64,000 nt of DNA. Origin: Shimia sp039969785 (GTDB lineage: Bacteria; Pseudomonadota; Alphaproteobacteria; Rhodobacterales; Rhodobacteraceae). A model generated the notes under the pieces. The model was not told the DNA's origin and did not search any database. It was given only the letters and a program-made list of their open reading frames with translations. Of the stretch, positions 16,073 through 24,373 are shown piece by piece (positions within the stretch are counted from its first letter, which is position 1; every line of letters starts with the position of its first letter). The stretch lies in NCBI RefSeq assembly GCF_039969785.1, contig NZ_JBDVNC010000016.1, positions 186,001 to 250,000 of the forward strand, given 5' to 3'. The position numbers and the translations under genes were made by a program.

Positions 16073-17569
16073 TTATTGAACGAAACCCGTTAGCCTAGGG
16101 ATCGTCATGCAAATTGCCGGCACGTAAGTGATCAGGAATATCACCGCCACCTCGACCAGCAAAAAGGGCAGTATTGCACGTGAAATCGCTTCCACTTTTT
16201 CGCCAGACACAGAGCTGGCCACAAACAGAACCAATCCCATCGGCGGCGTCGCCAAACCAACGGTCAGGTTCACGCTCATGATGATAGCGAAATGAACCGG
16301 GTGTACGCCCAGATCCACAAAGATCGGTCCCAAAATCGGCCCAAGGATGATGATCGCCGGGCCCGCATCCAGAAACATGCCAACAACGAACAACAGAATG
16401 TTGATCAGGAACAGCAATATCAACGGGTTATTGGACAGGTTCAGAATGAAATGCGCCATGGTTTCAGGCGCATGCGACAGGCTGACAACCGTCTTGAACG
16501 CCACTGCTGCACCCACCAACAACAACACTGTCGACGAGCTCAGCGCTGCGCGCAACAACGCCGCTGGCAAATCGCCAACCTTCATGGACCGCAGAATAAA
16601 GAATGACACCACCAAAGCATAAGCCACCGCCACCGCGCTGGCCTCTGTTGGGGTGAACACACCTACCAGAATACCGCCCAGAATGATAATCGGCGTCTGC
16701 AACGGCGCCACGGCCTTTTTGCAGATAATGCGGAAATCGGGCTGCACCTTTGTACGCAGCCGCATCAGCAGCAAATGCGCAATCGGCAGGAACACCAGAA
16801 ACACGAGCCAACCGTTGGCCGTGATATGCACACCCGCCAGACGCAACAACGCGGATACGCCAAAGAACAACCCGGCCAGAACACCGGCAAAGTTCAGGCG
16901 CAGCAGGACAAAGCTGACATAGGATTCCAAGCGTGTGATCGTCTGCCCCGTATGCACAATCCGTTCGGCTTTGGGCAGGTCATATTTGTCCGCCATCAGG
17001 CGCACCACCAACATCAAACCGACGCCCACCATGATGCCCGGAACAATCCCGGCCAGGAACAGCGCCGCAACGCTTTCCCCCATCACATAGGCATAGATAA
17101 TCATGATCCCAGAGGGCGGAATGATCGGCCCGATCACCGAACTCGCCGCCGTCACAGCCGCCGCGAATGTACGCGTATAACCGTTCTTTTCCATCGCCGG
17201 GATCAGCGTGGACCCCAACGCAGAGGTGTCGGCCACGGCCGAGCCGGAAAGCCCGGCAAACAAGATCGAACTCAGAATATTCACATGGGCCAACCCGCCC
17301 CGCATATGCCCCATCAGCGCCTGACTGAACTCAACCAGACGGGTGGTGATACCACCCCGGTTCATCAGTTCGCCCGCAAGGACAAAGAACGGCAATGCCA
17401 TTAGCGGGAAACTGTCCATGCCATTGTAAACATTGCGGTACAAAAGCGCGATGTCGCGCTCTTGCCCGTTCAGCATCAACAACAATCCGGGCGCGAACAA
17501 CAGGGCAAAAACAACCGGCAACCCGATCATCAGGAAGACGAGGAAAACTGGCAGAAACAGCGCAAGCAT
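16073..17569 (-). CDS. dctM: TRAP transporter large permease (DctM), extended form
   Basis: A 498-residue multi-span membrane protein with the DctM pattern: GLPVVFALL near the N terminus, ALPFFVLAGELMNRGG, IPPSGIMIIYAYVMGES and the C-terminal NLTVGLATPPMG. The start at 17569 overlaps the dctQ stop (ATGA). It is about 60-70 residues longer than the usual ~430; the extra part lies mid-protein, around FAGVLAGLFFGVSALLRLAG to the LLLMRLRTKVQP stretch, and looks like two added membrane spans with a polar linker. It is the Na+-driven transport channel of the system. Confidence 0.88.
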   Translation of the reverse strand: MLALFLPVFLVFLMIGLPVVFALLFAPGLLLMLNGQERDIALLYRNVYNGMDSFPLMALPFFVLAGELMNRGGITTRLVEFSQALMGHMRGGLAHVNILSSILFAGLSGSAVADTSALGSTLIPAMEKNGYTRTFAAAVTAASSVIGPIIPPSGIMIIYAYVMGESVAALFLAGIVPGIMVGVGLMLVVRLMADKYDLPKAERIVHTGQTITRLESYVSFVLLRLNFAGVLAGLFFGVSALLRLAGVHITANGWLVFLVFLPIAHLLLMRLRTKVQPDFRIICKKAVAPLQTPIIILGGILVGVFTPTEASAVAVAYALVVSFFILRSMKVGDLPAALLRAALSSSTVLLLVGAAVAFKTVVSLSHAPETMAHFILNLSNNPLILLFLINILLFVVGMFLDAGPAIIILGPILGPIFVDLGVHPVHFAIIMSVNLTVGLATPPMGLVLFVASSVSGEKVEAISRAILPFLLVEVAVIFLITYVPAICMTIPRLTGFVQ

Positions 17570-18150
17570 CAATCGGCCTCCATTTCAAATCCGGACCCAT
17601 CGTCATCCGGCAAGGACGCGTTGGGCGACACCAACATAAACACCGAACGCAGCAACAGTTCGACATTGACCGAGACTAGCAACAGAACACACAGGTACAG
17701 CGACCCATACATATAGCGCAGCTTTACCTTGATCGATTCCAGCCCGATCCAATCGGCCGGAATTTTCAGGGAAGAGCTGTCAAAATTTCCGCCAAATCCC
17801 ACCGTGTGTTTGTGACCATGCTCGACAGCCACCAACAAAACCGCCAGCGACATCAGCAAAAGCACAATAGTCAACGCGGCGGCCACGGCCTTTGGCAACG
17901 CGGACGCCAGCATATCAATCGACACAAACCCACCCCAGCGATACGCCGACGGCGCCACCAGACCGGTCATCCACAACATCAGAAAACGGGCGGCCTCATC
18001 GGGCCAGGGCAAGGCGCTGTTCAATACATAGCGACAAAAGACCTGTGTCAGAATCACGATGACCATCAAAGCCAACGCCATCCAGCCAATGGTCCTGCCG
18101 ACACGCAGAAGCCACGTATTTACCCATGCAAGTAAATTCAAAACTGCCAT
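17569..18150 (-). CDS. dctQ: TRAP transporter small permease (DctQ)
   Basis: A 193-residue protein with four hydrophobic segments and the DctQ signature FCRYVLNSALPWPDEAARFL in the first half. It is first in the dctQMP operon, with GGGGAGGAAGG before its ATG, and overlaps dctM by 3 bases. It pairs with DctM to form the permease. The stretch between spans three and four (HTVGFGGNFDSSSL) is longer than usual in the family. Confidence 0.85.
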   Translation of the reverse strand: MAVLNLLAWVNTWLLRVGRTIGWMALALMVIVILTQVFCRYVLNSALPWPDEAARFLMLWMTGLVAPSAYRWGGFVSIDMLASALPKAVAAALTIVLLLMSLAVLLVAVEHGHKHTVGFGGNFDSSSLKIPADWIGLESIKVKLRYMYGSLYLCVLLLVSVNVELLLRSVFMLVSPNASLPDDDGSGFEMEAD

Positions 18151-18199
18151 TCTATTACCTTCCTCCCCGAAGGTCCCAGATTAGCTTGCGCAAAGACGG

Positions 18200-18223
18200 T
18201 TCGTTTTTATTTCGTTATTTTCG
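18200..18223. promoter_or_regulatory. Phased TTCG repeats upstream of dctQMP
   Basis: Three copies of TTCG(T/A) begin at 18200, 18211 and 18220, 9-11 bp apart, in the promoter of the TRAP operon. The same element occurs three times upstream of the adjacent DeoR-type gene. DeoR-family regulators often bind tandem TTTCG-like repeats, so this is a likely operator. Confidence 0.5.
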
Positions 18224-18275
18224 ATTAAGATCACAATCCGAAGCAACCTGTCAAGAAAAACAGCACGGCGGTCGT

Positions 18276-19046
18276 TCAGGCCTCGACCAGACCTACCCCA
18301 TGCGTTTTGCACAAGGCACGCAAGGCGTCCGGGCATCGGCTGTCTGTCACCAAAGTGCGCACCTGTGACAAATGACCGATACAAACCGCCGCCATTCTGT
18401 CGAACTTGGAACTGTCCACAGCAAGAATCACGTGGCGCGCATTGTCTATTATGGTCCGCGCGACCGACGCTTCGCGCAGGTCGTAATCCAGCAACGCTCC
18501 GTCCGGCCCAAGCGCTGCGGCGCCGATCACCGCTATATCTGTACGGAACTGGCGTATGAAATCCACCGCCTGTTCGCCCAGTATCGCCCCGTCTGACGCG
18601 CGTACCACACCTCCGGGCACGACAACCTCAACACCCGGAAAACCCCTTATTTCATTGGCAACTGACACGGAATCCGTGACAATCCTCAACCCGGTGTGAT
18701 GTTGCAAATGGCGCGCCACAGCTGCCGTGGTGGTGCCCGAGTTGATCATGACGGCGGTATTGTCTGGCACCATGTCAGCCACTGCACGCCCGATCATCTC
18801 TTTTTCTTCGCGCGCAATCTCCTGTCGCACGGAAAACTGCGTATATTCTGTTCCTGCCAAAAGAGACGCGCCGCCATGAAACCGCATGACCTGACCCTCA
18901 GTCGCCAGCTGGCTCAGGTCTTTGCGGATCGTTTGTGGCGTTGTTGCCAGCAGCGCGGCGAACTCGTCCACCGTCGCGCGACCGTTTTGCTTCAGGTGTT
19001 TCAAGATCGAAGCATGGCGCGTTTGCGTGTTCTTTGACGTCCTCAT
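18276..19046 (-). CDS. DeoR-family transcriptional regulator
   Basis: A 256-residue regulator with an N-terminal helix-turn-helix (FAALLATTPQTIRKDLSQL) and a C-terminal sugar-phosphate isomerase-like sensor domain carrying INSGTTT and AVIGAAAL. The start at 19046 (MRTSKNTQTRH) has GCAGGA upstream and matches the family N terminus; the frame is open to 19136 but the extra part covers the promoter repeats. It lies upstream of dctQMP in the same direction. E. coli sulfoglycolysis is also governed by a DeoR-family protein (CsqR/YihW), so control of the TRAP and SQ operons by a sulfosugar phosphate is plausible. Confidence 0.82.
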   Translation of the reverse strand: MRTSKNTQTRHASILKHLKQNGRATVDEFAALLATTPQTIRKDLSQLATEGQVMRFHGGASLLAGTEYTQFSVRQEIAREEKEMIGRAVADMVPDNTAVMINSGTTTAAVARHLQHHTGLRIVTDSVSVANEIRGFPGVEVVVPGGVVRASDGAILGEQAVDFIRQFRTDIAVIGAAALGPDGALLDYDLREASVARTIIDNARHVILAVDSSKFDRMAAVCIGHLSQVRTLVTDSRCPDALRALCKTHGVGLVEA

Positions 19047-19049
19047 TGC

Positions 19050-19094
19050 TTTCGTTCCTGCAAAATTCACTTTCGTATCTAACGGCAAACGAAA
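19050..19094. promoter_or_regulatory. TTTCGT repeats in the deoR-type promoter
   Basis: TTTCGT at 19050-19055 and 19071-19076 and the inverted form ACGAAA at 19089-19094 lie just upstream of the regulator's start. They repeat the motif seen before dctQMP, supporting autoregulation by the DeoR protein. Confidence 0.5.
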
Positions 19095-19357
19095 GCTAAG
19101 GACAAGGATTTTGCGGGTTTTTAGCCCAACATTCATATGAAATGGCCACCCGCGCGCATGACAGCACTGCTCACATATCGCGGCGATGCCCTGCTATCCC
19201 ATTGAAAGCACAGGACTCCCCTGTTCGCTAAATCAGATCAGAACCGCGCCACAGCCGATCGCACGTGTTTCGGTTGCGGCAGAGCGGTTTTTCTTCGCTC
19301 TGCCAGCTTATTTCCACCTACAGAGTTTCAAAGTTCGACGGAAACACGACAGAGCGG
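19095..19357. other. Non-coding gap between deoR-type gene and creatinase
   Basis: Apart from the regulator's upstream region at its left end, I see no gene, strong hairpin or repeat here. Part may serve as the 3' end of the creatinase transcript. Confidence 0.4.
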
Positions 19358-20566
19358 TTAGCCGACGACGTTGAACTCCGGTCCATATGGATAGCCCGTG
19401 ATGTTGTCATTCCCGTCTTCGGTGATGACAAGAATATCATGTTCACGATATCCACCCGCACCAGCCGCGTCGGCGCCAACGGTCAACATCGGCTCCATCG
19501 AGATCACCATGCCCGGCTCCAGCACCGTTTCGATATCTTCACGCAGCTCCAACCCGGCCTCGCGACCATAATAATGCGACAACACCCCAAAGGAATGGCC
19601 ATATCCAAACGTCCGGTACTGCAACAAATCCCGTTCCGCAAAGAAGGCATTGATCTCCTGAGTGATGTCCGCACAGGACGCGCCGGGTTTCAAAAGAGAA
19701 ATGCCCAGTTCATGCGCCCCGACATTGGCCTGCCACAGCTTAAGGCTGGCCTCGTCCACTTCGCCCACAAAAAGAGTGCGCTCCAAAGCGGTGTAATAAC
19801 CTGAAATCATTGGAAATGTGTTCAGGGACAGAATATCTCCGCGCTGCAACTGCCGCCCCGTGACCGGGTTATGTGCGCCATCGGTATTGATACCGGATTG
19901 AAACCAAACCCACGTATCCCGGTACTCGGCTTCTGGAAACCGCTTGGCAATCTCAAGCTCCATCGCATCGCGACCGGCCATAGCCACGTCAATCTCACGC
20001 ACACCTTCTTTGATCGCGTCGCGAATGGCATATCCACCCACATCAGCCACCGCCGCGCCTGCCCGGATCAGCACGATTTCGGCAGCCGATTTGTGCATCC
20101 GCTGGCGCATCGTTGGTTCGTACAGATCCACCATCGTCGATGGGGTCAAAAACCCGGTCAGCTTGCTTTGCTGCAATAGGGTCAGGTGGTCGCCTTCGAA
20201 CCCAATCACCTTATTCGCCCCGGTCACCGACAAAATCGCACGCCAGTAATTGTCGCGCTGCCAGTCGGTATAGGTGATGTTATCGCCATAACAGCGCCGC
20301 CAAGGCTGACCCGCGTCAATCCCGGCCGAAATTGTCACACACTCGGTTGGCGTCACAACCAAACCGTAGGGACGACCAAAGGAACAATAGGTAAACCCCG
20401 AATAATACGAGATATTGTGCATCGACGTGAAAACGGCAGCGTCGACGCCTGTATCGGCAAGGATTTGGCGCAGACCCGCAATTCGGGCCGCATATTCGTC
20501 ATCTGCAAACTGCAGAGACGCTTTTTCGCCATTGTGAAAACGATAGAATTCTGGACGTGCAGTCAT
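19358..20566 (-). CDS. Creatinase (creatine amidinohydrolase)
   Basis: A 402-residue M24 (pita-bread fold) enzyme that tracks Pseudomonas creatinase along its length, e.g. YCSFGRPYGLVVT, YTDWQRDNYW, WFQSGINTDGAHNPV and RTFGYGHSFGVLSHYYGRE. The catalytic His is residue 232, the same number as in the characterised enzyme. It hydrolyses creatine to sarcosine and urea and needs no metal, unlike its aminopeptidase relatives. GGGAGG precedes the ATG. No sarcosine oxidase, creatininase or urea gene is adjacent, so creatine would be used through enzymes encoded elsewhere. Confidence 0.9.
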   Translation of the reverse strand: MTARPEFYRFHNGEKASLQFADDEYAARIAGLRQILADTGVDAAVFTSMHNISYYSGFTYCSFGRPYGLVVTPTECVTISAGIDAGQPWRRCYGDNITYTDWQRDNYWRAILSVTGANKVIGFEGDHLTLLQQSKLTGFLTPSTMVDLYEPTMRQRMHKSAAEIVLIRAGAAVADVGGYAIRDAIKEGVREIDVAMAGRDAMELEIAKRFPEAEYRDTWVWFQSGINTDGAHNPVTGRQLQRGDILSLNTFPMISGYYTALERTLFVGEVDEASLKLWQANVGAHELGISLLKPGASCADITQEINAFFAERDLLQYRTFGYGHSFGVLSHYYGREAGLELREDIETVLEPGMVISMEPMLTVGADAAGAGGYREHDILVITEDGNDNITGYPYGPEFNVVG

Positions 20567-20750
20567 TTTGACCTCCCGTGAAAGAGGTCCCGGCGTTCAG
20601 GACTGTTGAAAGTAGCGCATTCCAATGTGGAATGTGGCGACGCCATCGCCGGTGCTGCAATCGGTATAGGGCCAGGCTTTCAGCAAAACAACGTCAAAGG
20701 TCGATGTCAGGCACCGACGACCGCCGCCTGACCCATTTTTTCACAGGTAA

Positions 20751-21677
20751 TCAGATTTCATCAGCCCAGGGCGGATTGGCCCCGGCGCGCGACACTGTCA
20801 CCGAAGACACTTTGGCACCATTCACAAGAGCCTCCTGAAAGGCTTCGGGTGACAGTTCCCGAATTCCCGACTTGGACAAGCCGCCGGTTTTGAACAATTG
20901 CGCTAACACACCTGCATTGAACGTATCCCCGGCCCCAACGGTGTCTACAACTTCGACCATATTGGCCGGGGCGGACACGCTTCTGCCACCGGGCAAAAAC
21001 GCCATAGATCCTTCGCTGCCACGCGTCAGAATGACGACCGCGGGTCCCTTTTCAAGGATCAGGGCCACCTTTTCGTCCAACGAAAGCGGCTCGGCGATGA
21101 TCCAGTTCACGTCTTCGTCTGACACTTTGACAATGTCGGCGCGCGCGATCATGCGGTCTAGCCGATCCCGATAGCGGCCCAGATCATTCACAAAACCTGG
21201 CCGGATATTTGGGTCTATCATGACCACACGGTTCGCACCCTCGCGTTCCAACAACGCCGCATATGTGTCTGCGCCGGGCTCACAAGCCAGACTGATTCCA
21301 CCAAAATACAACGTCGACACTTCGTCAGTGATCTCAGGCAGATCCTCTACCGACAGCATGCGCCCGGCCGAGTTTTCGTCAAAGAACGTGTAAGTCGCAT
21401 GACCGTTCAGAAGATGCACAAACGCAAGCGTTGTGGGCCGTTGCGAACGGATCACCAGCGACGTGTTCACGTGACTGGCGCGCAATGACTCGGTCAGCTG
21501 ATGCCCAAACGTGTCCTCGGACAGCCCGGTCAGCATACCTGCCGGAACGCCAAGGCGCCCCAAAGCGATGGCCGTGTTGAATACGGCCCCGCCGGAATGG
21601 GGAACGAACCCGTCGCGCCCGGTATCTGTTGCAGCCGGGATCATATCGATCAGGGCTTCACCGCAGCATAGGATCAT
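20751..21677 (-). CDS. frk: PfkB-family fructokinase
   Basis: A 308-residue ribokinase-family kinase with the N-terminal GEALIDMIP signature of fructokinases, the SGGAVFNTAIALGRLG sugar-binding turn and the catalytic DTVGAGDTF motif. It would make fructose 6-phosphate from fructose and ATP. In related bacteria such a gene sits with the smoEFGKS-mtlK polyol operon, whose dehydrogenases yield fructose. Here that operon lies 2.7 kb away on the other strand with IS debris between. Its ribosome-binding site is weak (GAGAAAG). Confidence 0.82.
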   Translation of the reverse strand: MILCCGEALIDMIPAATDTGRDGFVPHSGGAVFNTAIALGRLGVPAGMLTGLSEDTFGHQLTESLRASHVNTSLVIRSQRPTTLAFVHLLNGHATYTFFDENSAGRMLSVEDLPEITDEVSTLYFGGISLACEPGADTYAALLEREGANRVVMIDPNIRPGFVNDLGRYRDRLDRMIARADIVKVSDEDVNWIIAEPLSLDEKVALILEKGPAVVILTRGSEGSMAFLPGGRSVSAPANMVEVVDTVGAGDTFNAGVLAQLFKTGGLSKSGIRELSPEAFQEALVNGAKVSSVTVSRAGANPPWADEI

Positions 21678-21821
21678 AAGTATTCGCTTTCTCAGTTCTT
21701 AAATTGTCAATTCGGGTTCACTTGTATCACGAGGCATCCGCAAACTGCGTGACATTGTCCTGTTCAAGACCCGGTCTCTCAACTCATTTATGCGGCCATT
21801 CGTTCAAATGCCAAGGGTTTT

Positions 21822-22160
21822 TGGACCTGTCCCGGAATTGTTTCGCGCCTTTGATTTGGTATTTTGCCACAACGGAAAAATATCATGGCACAGCAACCAA
21901 CCCCAGAATTCCGCGCGGAAGCAGTGCGAGTAGCGTTGACCAGCGGCCTGCCGCGAATGCAGGTGGCGGCGGATTTTGGCGTCCATTGCCCGGCAGACGA
22001 TTGCGAAGCAATCTACCGTGAGGGTGCTTCTCGACACTGAGACGTTGGATCCAGCAGAATCGGCGCAATCCTTGGAAGCCAGCCGCCCAGTCCGATCTTG
22101 AGCGCGAGGTCGCCGAACTGCGGAATGAGAACCACTTGCTTCGGGAGGAGGCAGAGCGCG
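21822..22160 (+). mobile_element. IS3-family OrfA remnant
   Basis: A left inverted-repeat-like end begins at 21822 (TGGACCTGTCCCGG). An OrfA start at 21884 encodes EFRAEAVRVALTSGLPRMQV, then ~40 extra bases break the frame before RRWIQQNRRNPWKPAAQSDL and the leucine-zipper part ENHLLREEAERV. Sequence after ~22160 belongs to an IS481-type gene on the other strand, so OrfB and the right end are gone. Non-functional. Confidence 0.75.
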
Positions 22161-23505
22161 TCAGATGTGGGATCGACGGTTGCAAGGCAAATAGGCAATC
22201 ATCGAGCGGAAGCAGCGTATGACGCCTGAAGGCCACCACCATCGCTTCCTCACCCGCACTCAAAACCGTGGAACTGGGTTCAGTTGGCCCAGTCTTGCGA
22301 TCTTCTAAAGGGCCCCGCCCAAAACCTGAATCATTGGGGATTCCCTTGAGGCTGAGATTGTGATTCATCCTTTTCAGGAGGACGGATCATGTCAGCACCT
22401 TTGCCGAATGAACTTCGAGGGCGATTTCAGCGATATATTGAAGAAGGGTTAAGCGGGCGGGCCGCGGCGTTGCGCCTGAAGCTTTCGCCTTCGACAGGGG
22501 CACGATGGTTGCTTGCGATTCGTCGCACTGGTCAAGCGCGGGCTGCACCCCAGGGCCGACCAACGGGCAAGGGGAAACTCGATCCGCATCGTGCCTTCCT
22601 TACTGAGATCATTGACTAGGATGCGGATATCACGATGCCCGAGCTGGACGCGGCTCTGTTTGAGACAACCGGTGAGCAGGCGCATCCCAATTCCATCGGC
22701 AAGTTCCTCCGTAAGCTTGGGTACACGTATAAAAAAGACATTGGTCGCCACCGAACGCCTGCGTGCGCGGGTAAGGAAACGGCGCGCTGATTGGGAACAG
22801 CGGCGCATGCCCCCGATGCGCGCAGCCCCAGAACGACTTGTGTTCACTGACGAAACTTCGGTGAAGACGAACCTGACGCGACAGCGGGGGTGAGCACCGT
22901 GCGGCGACCGGCTGGTGATGGATGCGCCGTTCGGGGCTTGGGGTACGCAAACCTTCATTGCCGGGCTAACGGCGGATGCCATGATCGCACCTTGGATGAT
23001 CAAAGGAGCGATGGACGGCCCGGCAATCGCGGCCTACGTCGAAAAGGTGCTGGTGCCTGAACTCACCCCCGGAACAGTCGTCATTCTCGACAACCTCGCC
23101 ACTCACAAAAACGCCGAGGCAGCCAAAGCCATGCGCGAAGCCGGGTGCTGGTTCCTATTCTTGCCGCCGTACAGCCCGGACCTCAACCCGATTGAATTGG
23201 CCTTCTCCAAACTCAAGTCTCGCCTGCGCCGCATTGGGGCACGCAGTTTCACTGAAATGTTCGCGGCAATCGCTGAGATTTGCGATCTGTACGCACCCGA
23301 AGAGTGCTGGAACTACTTCAACGCCGCCGGATATGTCTCAAGTTAAAGGCGGGGTGCTTTAGCGTCTCGCGCTTACGCCACTTGGCAACAGTGTTGACAT
23401 TGATCCCAAGTTCCCGGCTTGGCGCCACGTTCGTAGCTTGCGATCGCTGTATTGCTGCTCTGACGGCGTGCTTGTCGTCGCGTTCCCATGACGAACTTGT
23501 CCCAT
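22160..23505 (-). pseudogene. IS481-type transposase gene, split by an IS630 insertion and truncated
   Basis: The N-terminal part runs from an ATG at 23505 (MGQVRHGNATT) to 23362 and contains RELGINVNTVAKWRKRET; one base is missing near 23480, so the frame shifts. The rest (EDRKTGPTEPSSTVL, EEAMVVAFRRHTLLPLDDC, LQPSIPHLTRS) lies at 22305-22160 on the other side of an IS630. Removing the IS630 and one TA joins the parts in frame as RETLEDRKTG. The catalytic domain beyond LTRS is lost at the junction with the IS3 remnant. Confidence 0.8.
22306..23361 (+). mobile_element. IS630-family insertion sequence with inactivated transposase
   Basis: The 1,056-bp element is bounded by imperfect 20-bp inverted repeats: 22306-22325 (TAAAGGGCCCCGCCCAAAAC) and 23342-23361, whose complement differs at about five positions. 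Both begin with TA, the IS630 target. The transposase reads from 22389 (MSAPLPNELRGRFQRYI) to 23346, with DE(T/S)-type catalytic segments LVFTDETSVKT, VVILDNLATHKN and SPDLNPIELAFSKLK. It is broken by TAG at 22617-22619, a frame change at the A-run 22731-22736, and TGA at 22891-22893. Confidence 0.85.
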
Positions 23506-24373
23506 AATGCTTCCTTCCGTTCCAAAGAATAGATCGCACCATCGAACCATGGGACCAAACACCTAGAGAAAATATGGGCCTCTATGCTTCATTTAACCAA
23601 ATTTTGGCGGAATCGATATCAGCAACGGCAAATGTACGAAGCTGTGCGCGCGTAAAGACAGCAACTGCACTGATGACATTTTGATCCACGCCTGGTCCGC
23701 GACCACACCATTACTCGAAAAATCCTTCATACCTGCCATCCCAAGGCGGGCATCGCCACATGTCGTTCTTGCTGTGAAGCACTTGTAGTCAGGGTTAAAG
23801 ATATGAGGCAGGTTTGACTCGCTGAGCGGCTCCACTTGAGTGGTCCTATTTGACAGTTTGCGGTGAATGTCGCGTTCTTCGTCGTCATGAATACTTCCTC
23901 CATCCCAATTCAGGGAAATCCAGAAATTGTCCTGAGAGTTCGTACTAGTCCACTCTAAATGCTCGAATAATGGCAATCCAGCATGGTGAGTAGTCTACTT
24001 GCCCACATCGATGCTACGCTCTGCCAGAAATTCCTATACATCTCGACAAGACAGCCCAAGGCGGCAAGATCAAGGTACTGCGCACTGGATTACCGCTGTC
24101 GGAAACCGATGGCGATTGAAAAGACTGCGCACCATCGCTGGCGTCCCCAAAACGGACTTGGCTACAAAGCTGCGTGTTTCTGCAAATTATCGAAACAGAC
24201 CCGTAATGAGTGTATGTGGTTGTAACGTAATATAGGCGCGAAGTGTTCGCACATCTTACATCCAGTCAGGAGTGCAGGATAGAAACATGATTACTTCTTG
24301 ACGTTTTCCAGATCCCCCTCTTACATTTGTTAAATATTATCGCGCGAGACTTTTATAGTCAACAGGAGTCAAG
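23506..24373. other. Gap with no supportable gene, upstream of the polyol regulator
   Basis: Roughly 860 bp with lower GC than its neighbours. The left ~55 bp is probably the outer end of the IS481-type element. Small open frames exist (for example 23593-23976 on the minus strand and 23983-24225 on the plus strand) but show no recognisable domain, no good ribosome-binding site and no codon pattern like the surrounding genes. The right end holds the lacI promoter, including CGCGCGAGAC at 24341-24350, a motif repeated before smoE. Confidence 0.5.

Noticed and set aside
18200..18223. Short tandem repeat or CRISPR-like array
   Set aside because: Only three 4-5 base units without spacers of constant length; better read as regulator half sites.
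23593..23976. 127-codon open frame on the minus strand
   Set aside because: No ribosome-binding site, no recognisable domain and no neighbour relation; likely chance in IS-flanking DNA.
23983..24235. Two overlapping plus-strand open frames upstream of the polyol regulator
   Set aside because: Different frames over the same DNA, no conserved motif seen and low GC; no support for either.
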